Shown piece after piece: positions 55,503-64,000 of a stretch of DNA of 64,000 nucleotides (position 1 is the stretch's first letter; every line of letters starts with the position of its first letter). The stretch is from the NCBI GenBank assembly GCA_035506275.1, contig DATJPT010000013.1, positions 1 through 64,000 on the forward strand, in the 5' to 3' direction. The DNA is from Bacteroidota bacterium (GTDB lineage: Bacteria; Bacteroidota; Ignavibacteria; UBA10030; UBA8401). The position numbers and the translations under genes were made by a program. Below the pieces are notes generated by a model, which was not told the DNA's origin, did no database searches, and saw only the letters and a program-made list of their open reading frames with translations.

Positions 55503-56533
55503 AAAAAAGAGACCTGATCCGGACCTTCTTTTTTTGCGGCATCATCACGGTAATTTTGGCGGCAGGTTTTATCTATAATGACCCGCGGCATTGGGAAAGC
55601 GCGCTCTTCAGCACGTTCATTTTCTCAATGTCCATCGGTTTCTCAATCCATTTTCTTACGCACTACTTCGCCCCCAGAAGCGAACAATGGGGAAGACTTG
55701 TCAGGATGATCTTCCTCTTTTTCCTTTTTCTTCTCGGAGGACTCATCGGCACAGAGGTTGGCCTGGGCATTCACGTCGCGACGTTCGGATATCGATTTAC
55801 CTGGAAAGATCAATTCCCGCTTTTGACCATGAATCTGGTCTTCTCGGCCGTCTTCGGAACGATCGCCGTCATGTATTTTACGTTGAGAAGCACCGTCGAG
55901 CGGATGGCCAGGCAGCTCAAAGAAAAGGAATTGAACGAGGAGCGGCTGACGCGTACGACCATGGAAGCGGAACTGCGGGCGCTGCAGTCGAAGATCAACC
56001 CCCATTTCCTCTTCAACACGCTGAACTCGATCGCAAGCCTGATCTCCGAAAATCCGAAAGCCGCAGAATCGACCGTCGAAAAGCTCTCCGACCTTTTTCG
56101 TTATACCCTCAAGAGCGCCGAAAAAAATATCGTGAGCGTGGCTGAAGAGCTTGACATCGTACGGACATACCTTGAGATCGAAAAGGTCCGGTTCGGCGAG
56201 AGATTGCACTACGACATCTCGTGTGACGACGCGGTGCGGGATTTCATGATACCGGCATTGATCATTGAACCTCTGGTCGAAAACAGCATCAAACACGGCC
56301 TTGCTTCGCAGGTCCAGGGAGGGAACATTGCGGTGGAGGTCAAAAAGAGCGGCGGCAATTGCCTTATCTCGGTGATCGATGACGGGAAAGGTGTCGACGG
56401 CCTTGATACCTCGAACGGGTTCGGGTTGAGAAGCGTCGAAGAACGGCTGCAGCTCCGGTACGGCACAAAGTCCTCGCTCCGCCTCGAGCCCGATGAACGG
56501 ACTCATTTTCTGATCACGATCCCGCTTTCGTGA
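55499..56533 (+). CDS. LytS/YehU-type sensor histidine kinase
   Basis: This 344-residue membrane kinase has about four N-terminal helices, a short coiled linker and a His_kinase domain with His169 in LQSKINPHFLFNTLNSI. The HATPase region follows (LVENSIKHGLA, DDGKGVDG, GFGLRSVEERL). It has no large sensory domain, so the signal is likely sensed in or near the membrane. It overlaps the barrel gene by four bases (ATGA) and partners the LytTR regulator that follows. Confidence 0.94.
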   Translation: MKKRDLIRTFFFCGIITVILAAGFIYNDPRHWESALFSTFIFSMSIGFSIHFLTHYFAPRSEQWGRLVRMIFLFFLFLLGGLIGTEVGLGIHVATFGYRFTWKDQFPLLTMNLVFSAVFGTIAVMYFTLRSTVERMARQLKEKELNEERLTRTTMEAELRALQSKINPHFLFNTLNSIASLISENPKAAESTVEKLSDLFRYTLKSAEKNIVSVAEELDIVRTYLEIEKVRFGERLHYDISCDDAVRDFMIPALIIEPLVENSIKHGLASQVQGGNIAVEVKKSGGNCLISVIDDGKGVDGLDTSNGFGLRSVEERLQLRYGTKSSLRLEPDERTHFLITIPLS

Positions 56534-56542
56534 GGACTCCGT

Positions 56543-57289
56543 ATGCATCTTCGGGCAATGATCGTGGATGACGAAGAGCTGGCCCGCAAGCGCCTTCGAA
56601 AAATGCTGGAGAGCTACCAAAAAGACCTGGAGATCGTCGGCGAGGCTCAGAACGGCGGAGATGCGGTGGAAAGGATCGAGGAGCTTCGCCCCGAACTTAT
56701 TTTTCTCGACGTGCAGATGCCCGGGTTTGACGGGTTCGAAGTTGTCCGCCGGCTCCGCTTCAAGCCGTTCATCGTTTTCACCACCGCGTACGACGAGTAT
56801 GCGTTGAAGGCCTTCGAGGAAAACTCGGTCGACTATCTCCTCAAGCCCATCGAACAGAAGCGTCTCGACAAAACGATCGAAAAACTTGAGCGCATCACCT
56901 CATCACCCGCGCCGCGCTTCAATGAAAACATCGAACGCCTCCTTTCGCATCTTGCGTCCCCCCCGCTGAAGCGATTACAGGTTACGTCGGGCGACAAGAT
57001 CCTTCTAATCGACATCGCGAGCATCGTCTATTTCGAGGCAAAAGACAAATATACGTTCCTGCACACAGCAGAGCACGAACATATCGTCGAGATGACGCTG
57101 GCCGAGCTCGAAGAAAAGCTCGACTCGCATGCTTTCGTCCGCATCCATCGTTCGGCGATCGTTAACGTGAGCTTTATCCGGGAGATGAAAAAGTGGTTCG
57201 GCGGAAAATTCAAGGTCCATCTCAAAGATAAGACCGGAACGGAGCTTGTTGCCAGCCGGGGATATGTCGACCGGCTTCGGAATTTGTAG
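56543..57289 (+). CDS. LytTR family response regulator
   Basis: This 248-residue cytoplasmic regulator has a receiver domain with acidic pair Asp9-Asp10, the phosphoacceptor Asp56 in IFLDVQMPG and a conserved Lys in YLLKPIEQKRL. A LytTR DNA-binding domain follows (about 145-245; VYFEAKDKYTFLHT, FVRIHRSAIVNVSFI). The ribosome binding site GAGGA lies six bases before the ATG. LytTR proteins bind direct repeats, so the TTATYA-N3-TGATAA palindromes are not an obvious target. Its own operon is a likely target. Confidence 0.95.
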   Translation: MHLRAMIVDDEELARKRLRKMLESYQKDLEIVGEAQNGGDAVERIEELRPELIFLDVQMPGFDGFEVVRRLRFKPFIVFTTAYDEYALKAFEENSVDYLLKPIEQKRLDKTIEKLERITSSPAPRFNENIERLLSHLASPPLKRLQVTSGDKILLIDIASIVYFEAKDKYTFLHTAEHEHIVEMTLAELEEKLDSHAFVRIHRSAIVNVSFIREMKKWFGGKFKVHLKDKTGTELVASRGYVDRLRNL

Positions 57290-57348
57290 GGTCCGTTCTC
57301 GACACGGAGGGAGCGGTCCAAGCGGGGAATTTCGAGATCACGGTAGGA

Positions 57349-57368
57349 AGAACCTCCGCAGAGGTTCT
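57349..57368. terminator. Hairpin at the end of the ABC/LytTR operon
   Basis: AGAACCTC pairs perfectly with GAGGTTCT around a CGCA loop. There is no T tract. The site lies between the LytTR stop and the convergent CE2 gene, so it may limit read-through on both strands. Confidence 0.5.
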
Positions 57369-57417
57369 GCACGGCATCCTGAACGTAAAGAAGAAAACGG
57401 CGGGCCGGTGAGCAGGT

Positions 57418-58539
57418 TCACCAATTCATCCGCAGGCGGACCGCCGGGACAATGATGTCCGCCATTTTTGCCATCCCCAGGATATTTGGATGCCGGTCGC
57501 ATCCCCAGTCGGCGTCGGTCAATGCGTCCTTAGCGATCGGTATGAAGTAGACATCGCGGTATCTCCCCCTCATTTTTTGCTGCGCTTCAACGACTTCCTT
57601 GATGTACCCGGTGCACGGCTCCCCGATCATCGGACCGGAGATGCAGAAGATCGTCACGCCGCGGTACAGCGTCCGCACCCGCTCGATCAGGCGGCTATAG
57701 GCGCTTTGAAAAACGTCCTTATCCGGATAGGGCTGAGTTGAAAAATCATTCGTTCCGAGATTGATGACAACGGCCTGCGGGTCCCAGTTCCTGAAATTCC
57801 ATTTCGTCGTAGAATCGAAATAGCACGTCCGGTCATACAATGCCGGCATTGGATTGGCCGACGTTTTGCTGCTGTTGCCGTAATTGCGCACGACGCCCCG
57901 TCCGGAGTATGAAATCAGATGGTATTCGGCGCCAAGAGCACGCGCCGTTATCCCGGCATACGACATGCAGGCGTTCTCCGTTTGCGGACTGAAATGACAG
58001 TCGGGACTGTCTCCTTCCACTCCAAATCCCGAAGTGATCGAGTTGCCGATAAATTCGATCCGGCGCACGGGACGCTTTTCCGGAGGGAGAAGCTTCTTTC
58101 CTTTGTCAAGGACAAATCCCATGAATTCCCCTTTGCCGACAAGAGGCTCCGTCCTTTTCTGAACCATGATTGAATGCGGAACCGAATCGGATAATTCGGA
58201 AGCGAGGCGGTACAGCGTCGTCACCGTGTCCGTTATCAACAGCTCCGGGGCATGATCGTCGACGATCACGGCATATTCGTTATGATGATCCTCCAATCGG
58301 ATGGAGCAGCTTGACCCTTCAAACCGCGCGCTCATGGACACTCCGGCCCAATCGAATACGGCTTTTTTGGGGTTCGAAAAATCGAACCTTCCGACGTATT
58401 GAATGCCCGGGTCATCCGCATCGATGACGCCGGTGCTTTCCATTTCGTGCCTGGTCAAATCGGACGAACAAGAGATGAATTGGACTAAAAAGAGAAAGGA
58501 AAGAAGAGCGTGAGGAAGGTAACTAGGTTTGGTCATCAT
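57418..58539 (-). CDS. CE2 family acetyl esterase (SGNH hydrolase), lipoprotein, copy 2
   Basis: This 373-residue protein has the leader HALLSFLFLVQFISC, a lipobox. A CE2 jelly roll (IQYVGRFDFSNPKKAVFDWAG) precedes an SGNH domain with FIGNSITSGFG, VVINLGTNDFS and the final CDRHPNILGMAKMAD block. It is clearly related to copy 1 at 37873 but with a lipid anchor and changed nucleophile surroundings. It should deacetylate polysaccharide or oligosaccharides at the envelope. Confidence 0.88.
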   Translation of the reverse strand: MMTKPSYLPHALLSFLFLVQFISCSSDLTRHEMESTGVIDADDPGIQYVGRFDFSNPKKAVFDWAGVSMSARFEGSSCSIRLEDHHNEYAVIVDDHAPELLITDTVTTLYRLASELSDSVPHSIMVQKRTEPLVGKGEFMGFVLDKGKKLLPPEKRPVRRIEFIGNSITSGFGVEGDSPDCHFSPQTENACMSYAGITARALGAEYHLISYSGRGVVRNYGNSSKTSANPMPALYDRTCYFDSTTKWNFRNWDPQAVVINLGTNDFSTQPYPDKDVFQSAYSRLIERVRTLYRGVTIFCISGPMIGEPCTGYIKEVVEAQQKMRGRYRDVYFIPIAKDALTDADWGCDRHPNILGMAKMADIIVPAVRLRMNW

Positions 58540-58784
58540 TGAGATCAGTCTGGATCGTTAAACGGTGTCGGTCAATCCGCAGGATGCAGTTTCGCGGACG
58601 CTCCCTGGGGGATGCTTCTGGCATTCGCTGCGCTCAGCATTAGAGTGACTCAACTTTCGTCTCCGTCATTCCGCGCATCATAGCCAAAAAGTGTTGCTGG
58701 AATCGACGTGATTTGATTTTGTTCACGCTTCAGCGGCGCTTGTCTCATCGTCGCCAGGCCGCAAAACGGCATTCACTCGATCCC
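58540..58784. other. Intergenic region with decayed dispersed sequence
   Basis: No gene or clear promoter. GGCATTCGCTGCGCTCAGCA and nearby CGTCATTCCGCGCATCATAG look like fragments of a dispersed intergenic family; similar GCTGAGC-containing scraps occur near 37700 and 43846. Confidence 0.4.
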
Positions 58785-60086
58785 CTAAATCTCAATTTCC
58801 TTCATCTCGGGGACAAACAAATTGATGACGAAAAACGCCGCCAAGTACGCCATCCCCGCGACAACGAATAGCGGAACATAGCTGCCGGAAATTTGCAGAA
58901 TAAAACCGGCCGCAGTTGCAATCAGCATCCCTCCCAAAGAACCTGCCCAACCGCCCAAACCGACGACAGAGCCGACCGCTTTTTTCGGGAACATATCCGA
59001 AACAGTGGTGAAAAGATTTGTCGACCAGCTTTGATGAGACGCCGTCGCCAGGCCGAGCAGGACTATGGCCCACCATTGTGAGACTGAAGTTACGAAAATG
59101 ATCGGAACAACACAGAGTGCGCTGATAAGCATCACACGTTTGCGGCTCTTGTCGACGCTCAATCCCCGTTTGATGAACGCACCGGAGAGCCAGCCGCCGC
59201 CAACACTCCCGACGCTGGTCATTGTGTAGATCACGATGAGCGGGATACCCATATGGGCGAGGTCGAGGCCGAACCGCTGGTTGAGGAATTTTGGCAGCCA
59301 ATAGAGATAGAACCACCAAACGGGATCCGTGAGAAACTTACCGGCAACGAACGACCAGGTTTGTCTGTACTTCAGCAGCTTGAGCCACGGAATCTTTTCG
59401 TGCTCAATACCGCTCTGGTCCGACTGAATATATGCTCTCTCCTCTTTGGACACCCGTTTGATCTGCTCGGGGAGCCCGTACATCCGCCACCAGAACAATA
59501 TCCAGATCAGCCCCAGAAGCCCGGTAAAGATGAACGCCTCCCTCCATCCCCATGTCAACGCGATCCATGGAACGAACGCCGACGCTACGATCGGAGCGAC
59601 GTTAGCGCCCGCATTGAACCACCCGAGAGCGAATGCCCTCTCCTTTTTGGGGAACCATTCGGCCGTTGTTTTAGTGGCTGCGGGAAAGTTTCCGGACTCG
59701 CTGGCGCCGAGCAAAAACCTCGCTATGCCGAATCCGAAAACCGTACGGACGAGCGCATGCCCCATCACGAAAACGCTCCATAAAAAGATCGACGACGCAT
59801 AGCCGAGTTTTGTTCCTATCTTGTCGATGATCGGTCCAAAGAAAAGCATGCCGAAGGCGTAGGCCAGCGAAAAGGCCGCAATAATGTAGCCGTATTGGAT
59901 CTCATTCCAGCCTATTTCTTTTTGCAGCACGGGAGCTAAGATCCCAAAAACTTGCCGGTCAATGTAAATGATCGTCGTTGCGAAAAAGAGAAGAGCGCAG
60001 ATACGCCACCGGTACGTGCCGGCGCGCGGGCTGGGGTTGCTCTGCAACTTTGCTGAGAATGTGTATGTGCTGGGGGGTTCGGTCAT
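58785..60086 (-). CDS. MFS transporter, ACS family (hexuronate/sugar acid type)
   Basis: This 433-residue inner-membrane protein has 12 predicted helices. Family features include FATTIIYIDRQVFGIL in helix 1, GPIIDKIGTKLGY, RFLLGASESGNFPAATKTTAEWFPKKERA and the central loop before the second bundle. This pattern is shared with ExuT-like organic anion:H+ symporters. With GH105, GH28 and the beta-helix gene nearby, uronates or aldonates are plausible cargo. A sugar acid from the oxidative branch is another option. Confidence 0.85.
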   Translation of the reverse strand: MTEPPSTYTFSAKLQSNPSPRAGTYRWRICALLFFATTIIYIDRQVFGILAPVLQKEIGWNEIQYGYIIAAFSLAYAFGMLFFGPIIDKIGTKLGYASSIFLWSVFVMGHALVRTVFGFGIARFLLGASESGNFPAATKTTAEWFPKKERAFALGWFNAGANVAPIVASAFVPWIALTWGWREAFIFTGLLGLIWILFWWRMYGLPEQIKRVSKEERAYIQSDQSGIEHEKIPWLKLLKYRQTWSFVAGKFLTDPVWWFYLYWLPKFLNQRFGLDLAHMGIPLIVIYTMTSVGSVGGGWLSGAFIKRGLSVDKSRKRVMLISALCVVPIIFVTSVSQWWAIVLLGLATASHQSWSTNLFTTVSDMFPKKAVGSVVGLGGWAGSLGGMLIATAAGFILQISGSYVPLFVVAGMAYLAAFFVINLFVPEMKEIEI

Positions 60087-60525
60087 TGTCGTGTTCGTAA
60101 AATTACAACTGCAAGATCGGGGGAATGATATTCACCGCGGCCGGTGGCCTCTGAAACTTGATCCAGGCCGGATGAGAAGGTTTGAGTCGACGAGGACAGT
60201 TCGTGCCGCCACGATCGGACCGGCAAAGGGCCTCTCGCACTCTTTCCCTTTGAAGGAACAAAGATCGACAACGGCTGTATAAAATGCCAATGAAATTTTC
60301 GACAATCGCCTGTGCAATCTTTCCGAAAATATTAGAAGTTGTCTCAAAAATAGTTTCCACGCAGAGTGTACATCCAGATGCCCCCCATGACACTGCACCA
60401 GCGAGGAACTTCAAAGCTGCATTGACATGGATTCTCTGCTCCGTCCAGAATGAAAGTGATCTGTCTGAGCTCCTTCAGAATGACATCATGAGGAATTTTT
60501 CACGATAGCTTCTCGGGATTGCGGA
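60087..60525. other. Intergenic region with a dispersed repeat
   Basis: 439 bases without a gene. It contains the second copy of the dispersed 30-bp repeat (60465-60494) and a TATTTTTG (60352-60345, minus strand) that fits TAnnTTTG but lacks a well-placed TTG; this might be a weak promoter for the transporter. Confidence 0.4.
60465..60494 (+). repeat. Dispersed intergenic repeat, copy 2
   Basis: It matches 43846-43875 with two mismatches. It sits 32 bases beyond the stop of the beta-helix gene. Confidence 0.6.
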
Positions 60526-62382
60526 TTATTGCATCGGTGGAAAAGCGCCTACGTATCGTTCGGACTTCTTTTCCTGCCCGATGAGCTTCCTGATCTCTTC
60601 GGGCGTTTGGCCGCCGGACGTCGCGCCGGGAGCTCCGGGGATCAGCTGATAGTTGTTCAATTGAACGCTCTTGAAGGAGGGTCCGTCATAATTGAGATAA
60701 TATCTGCTGTTGGCCTCAAACTCCGGATAGACCGCCCGAAGGCTGTCGACGGAGTTGAATCCCGTCTGGCATTTTGCGTTCTGTGCCGGGCTCCAGACGA
60801 TCAACGGATACGGCGTTTTCTCGATCCCGCGCTCAAAAATATTGTGGTCGAATTGGCTCAACGCCGGCTTGGAAAGGCGCTCGCACAACGACGCCGGCTG
60901 CCAGACGAAGAGGAGCGGCCGCGTAAAATTCTTGTCACCGGTCAGAAGATTGTTGACGAAGACGTGCCCTTCCCGCTTCTCGACGCCGGGGCCGGTGCTG
61001 GAATGCCATCCGAAATGATCGCCGGCCGGGACTCTTCCGTTCCGTCCAATGCATGCCATGCTGTTGACGAAGGTATTATTGTAGATGCGCGTGTTGGAAC
61101 TGTTGAGGATCATCATGCCGTGGTCGCAGTTGACAAAAACATTTCCGGCGCAGACCACGCCTTTCGAGATCTCAAAGAAGAATCCGTTGTCGCTCGGCCA
61201 CGCCTGTTCGGTCGACGTCGTGGCTTCGACATGACCGACGTTTTCAACCCAGTTGTCCACGAAGACCCCGTCCACTTCGCCGACGTCGTACCAGATACCG
61301 TTCGAGTTCGGAAGGTCGATGATCAAATTGTTGCGGCACGTCGCCCGGTAGCATTGGTTGAAGATCTTCACCGCCGCAGGATAATAACCGGTGATGTGTT
61401 CGATGTTGTTCCGCGTAAAGATATTTCCTTCGAGCAGGATGTCGTTCGACCCGATCACGTAGACTCCTTCGGTACTCGTATCGCTGACTTTACAGTGACG
61501 CATCGTGAACCGGTCGCCGCGAAAATATCCGGCAACCCGCGAGCAGAATGTGATAGTGCAATTTTCCAGCAATGAGCCAACGACATCCTTCCCGTGTGCG
61601 GACTCTTCGGACAATGCGGCCGGGTCGGTCCCTTCGATCTCGAGGGCGCGGTACGCATATTGGGTGAACGTGACCCCGCGGATCGTGTATCCTTGATGGT
61701 CGGATTTTTTCCCGTGGACTTCGCTGGTTGTCCGGAGGATGCCGACGTTGAATGCCGTGATCTCCACCAGCCGGTCCTTCGGGTCGGCGCCGATGTACAC
61801 CATGCCGGAGTCATAGTCAATGTAATACGTGTTCTGATCGACCTCTCCTTCCCATCCAACTGCTTGGAGGAACCTTCCGTCCACAAAGACCATATCGTTG
61901 TTGAAAAGGTAGAGCGGAGTTTTCTTCCCCTCCCGGTCGCGCTGCCACCAGTTGTCCGGTTTAGACGGAAACAAGTGGGACCATTTTGTCACCCAAAGGC
62001 CATTGCCGAGATTCTGCCAATCTGCGGCGACAAATGATCCCTTCAATACCGGTTCTTCGTCTTCATACGGCTGAATCGTGATTCCCTGATTCAGGACGAG
62101 GTTGCCGGTGCGGTATACGCCGCCGCGCATGATGATCGCATCGCCGGTGCGGACCCGTTCGATCGCGGATTCCAGCGATGTCGGGCTTGTAAGCGCTTCG
62201 CCGGAGGCCTCGGATTTCCCGTCCACCGCAACATAGTAGATTCTATTTGCTCCCGACGGCAGTTCGTACCGCTGCTTGATCGGACCGTACGGTCCTCCGG
62301 ACGGCTGAGCCGACGCCCATGTCAGGAAAAGAGAGAGAGAAAGAAGGGCCCCGGCGAAGAAAAACTGCAAAAATTTGATCAT
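60526..62382 (-). CDS. Exported right-handed parallel beta-helix protein
   Basis: This protein has about 618 residues from the ATG 62382, which opens a clear leader ending TWASAQ; the open frame upstream is charged and overlaps the next gene's end. The N-terminal segment IYYVAVDGKSEASGEALTSP, then AIERVRTGDAIIMRGGVY, is typical of pectate lyase-like superfamily proteins. Helix coils with Asn ladders follow (DNWVENVGHVE, NSSNTRIYNNTFVNS). The superfamily includes lyases and hydrolases of uronic acid polymers, but no catalytic set is recognised. It lies 55 bases after the esterase gene on the same strand. Confidence 0.8.
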   Translation of the reverse strand: MIKFLQFFFAGALLSLSLFLTWASAQPSGGPYGPIKQRYELPSGANRIYYVAVDGKSEASGEALTSPTSLESAIERVRTGDAIIMRGGVYRTGNLVLNQGITIQPYEDEEPVLKGSFVAADWQNLGNGLWVTKWSHLFPSKPDNWWQRDREGKKTPLYLFNNDMVFVDGRFLQAVGWEGEVDQNTYYIDYDSGMVYIGADPKDRLVEITAFNVGILRTTSEVHGKKSDHQGYTIRGVTFTQYAYRALEIEGTDPAALSEESAHGKDVVGSLLENCTITFCSRVAGYFRGDRFTMRHCKVSDTSTEGVYVIGSNDILLEGNIFTRNNIEHITGYYPAAVKIFNQCYRATCRNNLIIDLPNSNGIWYDVGEVDGVFVDNWVENVGHVEATTSTEQAWPSDNGFFFEISKGVVCAGNVFVNCDHGMMILNSSNTRIYNNTFVNSMACIGRNGRVPAGDHFGWHSSTGPGVEKREGHVFVNNLLTGDKNFTRPLLFVWQPASLCERLSKPALSQFDHNIFERGIEKTPYPLIVWSPAQNAKCQTGFNSVDSLRAVYPEFEANSRYYLNYDGPSFKSVQLNNYQLIPGAPGATSGGQTPEEIRKLIGQEKKSERYVGAFPPMQ

Positions 62383-62437
62383 CGGTTCGCCTGCATTTTT
62401 TGATGAGGTGAGGCTTCTGAAAACTCGTGCTTTAATT

Positions 62438-64000
62438 TTATTCATCGGTCCTGAACGGCGAAGCGGGAAAGCCTTCTTTATTATAGAGATTGGCGTCAGC
62501 CGGATTATCTGCCCAGGCATACCTGACCGCTACCGGATTCGCGATCGTGGCGCTCGAAACGACGACATTGTCCCCCTCGATCTTCGCATCCCCCCACACA
62601 AATTGCATGTCGGCCCCGGCTATGGCGAACGATTTGAGGACGCCTCCTTTTGCGACCAAGCCGCCGCCAACGGATGAGAACGTCAGGATGATCTTATTCC
62701 CATCCACTTTCATTGACCGGTAGATCGGGCCTGAAGAGACAACATGTTCATCTCCATAGGCAACTTTTTGAGCGGCAAGGGCAAGACGTTTACCCACCTC
62801 CTTCTTATTAAGGGGATGAATGTCATTCCATTCGCCGACATCGATCGTCACTGCCAGCCCCGTATTCGGCGTCGACAATGTTCTGAGCTGCGCCTCTCTT
62901 AAGAGGGCCCAATCGCTTTGAGAAGGCTCCTCCTTTGCCGTCATGAAATTCGGCAGTTGCACGATCAAAAACGGAAAATCTCCTTCCCCCCATTTCTGCC
63001 TCCAGTCGGCGATGAGCGAAGGGAGCAGTTCGCGATATTCTATCGGGCTTCCCGCGTTCGATTCCCCCTGATACCATATTGCTCCTTTGACGGAATACTT
63101 CAGTAGAGGGGCGATCATTGCATTGTAGAGTCCGAGGGGCTTCCACCGTATGAATGTTTGGCTGGCAAGGGGAGGCATCGATGCCCCGAGCCGGTATTGC
63201 CAGTCGCCTTTCAGGTCGATCGTTTGCCCTCCCGCGACAATCTCGTACTGCTTGTCCGGAACGAACCCTCCCGCGCCGCTTTCGTTGATGACCCGAACGA
63301 CAAGAATATTTTTCCCTTCCTTCAGCACCCCCGCCGGAATTTCATATCTCCTCGGCGGATACTGGTAGCTCGTCGTTCCGACGAACGTGCCGTTCACAAA
63401 GGCCGAATCGGCGTCAACGATCCTCCCCAAAATTAACTTCGCGGAAACGCCGGTCATTGCGACAGGGACGGTGAACTCCTTCCTGAACCACACGACCCCG
63501 TTGACGCGGCCGAGCGCAGTGTTCATCCAATAGCCGGGAATTTTCATGGAAGGCCAACCGGATGTCTTGAGCGACGGCGACGTCCACAGCCTGGACGGGT
63601 CTTTGTGTCCTTCGTCGCTTTCGCGCGCAAGTGCGTACCATTTTCCGATCCTGGCCCTGTCCTCGCTCTCTATCTTCCTGATCAACAAAGGATCCTTGAA
63701 CCGCTGCGCCTCCTTGTACGCGACGGGAAACTTCTTCAACGCATCTTCGCTCATCCACGACTCGATGGGGGAGCCGCCGAGGCTCGTATTGATCAAACCG
63801 ATCGGAACCTTGTACTGTTCGTACAGCTCTTTGCCAAAAAAATATGCGACGGCCGAAAATTGAAGTACTGTTGCCGGCGTGGCCGATTGCCATGATCCGG
63901 AATCGAGATCCTGATGGGGTTTGTTGAAGTCGTACGTCTGGGGCACAGTGAATTCTCTGATGAACGGGTTCTGCGCATTTGCGATCTCATCTTCATAGAT
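62438..64000 (-). CDS. Sialate O-acetylesterase-like carbohydrate esterase, N-terminus cut by window edge
   Basis: 521 residues are present; the frame stays open to the right edge, so the nucleophile block GQSNM and the signal peptide lie outside. The visible part parallels the protein at 2712-4739: GLINTSLGGSPIESWM, a beta-sandwich insert, GAIWYQGESNAGSPIEY and the His block WNDIHPLNKKEVGKRL. The likely role is removing acetyl groups from plant polysaccharide. It is probably co-transcribed with the beta-helix gene. Confidence 0.88.
   Translation of the reverse strand: MYEDEIANAQNPFIREFTVPQTYDFNKPHQDLDSGSWQSATPATVLQFSAVAYFFGKELYEQYKVPIGLINTSLGGSPIESWMSEDALKKFPVAYKEAQRFKDPLLIRKIESEDRARIGKWYALARESDEGHKDPSRLWTSPSLKTSGWPSMKIPGYWMNTALGRVNGVVWFRKEFTVPVAMTGVSAKLILGRIVDADSAFVNGTFVGTTSYQYPPRRYEIPAGVLKEGKNILVVRVINESGAGGFVPDKQYEIVAGGQTIDLKGDWQYRLGASMPPLASQTFIRWKPLGLYNAMIAPLLKYSVKGAIWYQGESNAGSPIEYRELLPSLIADWRQKWGEGDFPFLIVQLPNFMTAKEEPSQSDWALLREAQLRTLSTPNTGLAVTIDVGEWNDIHPLNKKEVGKRLALAAQKVAYGDEHVVSSGPIYRSMKVDGNKIILTFSSVGGGLVAKGGVLKSFAIAGADMQFVWGDAKIEGDNVVVSSATIANPVAVRYAWADNPADANLYNKEGFPASPFRTDE

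Noticed and set aside
56543..57289. LytTR regulator as the binder of the TTATYA-N3-TGATAA sites
   Set aside because: LytTR domains recognise direct repeats, while these are palindromes, and no such site was seen at its own operon.

Overview
The window reads as a chromosomal carbohydrate-utilisation region from a Bacteroidota/Chlorobiota-type bacterium, most like the Ignavibacteria. Two secreted proteins end in type IX secretion sorting domains of the NYPNPFNP...YQL type, an outer-membrane TonB-dependent receptor is present, and its promoter fits the Bacteroidota pattern TTG-N20-TAnnTTTG. No rRNA, tRNA or CRISPR array was seen. The species is not identifiable from the sequence.

Region 1 (1-20 kb) is a galactomannan/glucomannan locus. 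It holds a TonB-dependent receptor cut by the left edge, a sialate-O-acetylesterase-like deacetylase, two sodium:solute symporters, a GH130_1 mannosylglucose phosphorylase, a cytoplasmic 2-epimerase, two tandem paralogous GH5 enzymes, GalT overlapping a GH27 alpha-galactosidase, another GH5 and a sugar-isomerase-like TIM barrel. Together they suggest this route: outer hydrolysis and deacetylation, removal of galactose side chains, import, epimerisation of mannobiose to mannosylglucose, phosphorolysis to mannose-1-phosphate plus glucose, and galactose entry through GalT.

Region 2 (20-38 kb) starts with a reductase/epimerase-like protein. A secreted SMP-30 lactonase-like protein and a secreted PQQ-type sugar dehydrogenase-like protein then converge. 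A long minus-strand gene run is read in the order AGE-GH26 fusion lipoprotein, GH2, GH9, GPH transporter, GH130_2 mannooligosaccharide phosphorylase, GH94 phosphorylase, GH105. The AGE-GH26 fusion is the most unusual protein: a sugar 2-epimerase joined to a beta-mannanase on an apparently exported lipoprotein.

Region 3 (38-50 kb) holds a CE2 esterase, two GT-C membrane glycosyltransferase-like proteins, GH28, a GH5_7-like mannanase lipoprotein, a PPK2 kinase and a GH94 cellobiose phosphorylase. An IS200/RAYT-like HUH transposase sits next to an array of about twelve 67-bp repeats.

Region 4 (50.8-57.3 kb) is a tight operon: TPR protein, LolD/FtsX-type ABC transporter, LolA-like protein, predicted outer-membrane barrel, LytS-type kinase and LytTR regulator. 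Region 5 (57.4-64 kb) holds a second CE2 esterase, an ACS-type MFS transporter, a parallel beta-helix protein and a second sialate-O-acetylesterase-like gene cut by the right edge.

A regulatory pattern recurs at four places next to mannan genes: two 15-bp palindromes of the form TTATYA-N3-TGATAA, always offset by exactly 18 bp (2662, 4859, 9695 and 43997). No regulator that obviously reads it is encoded here.
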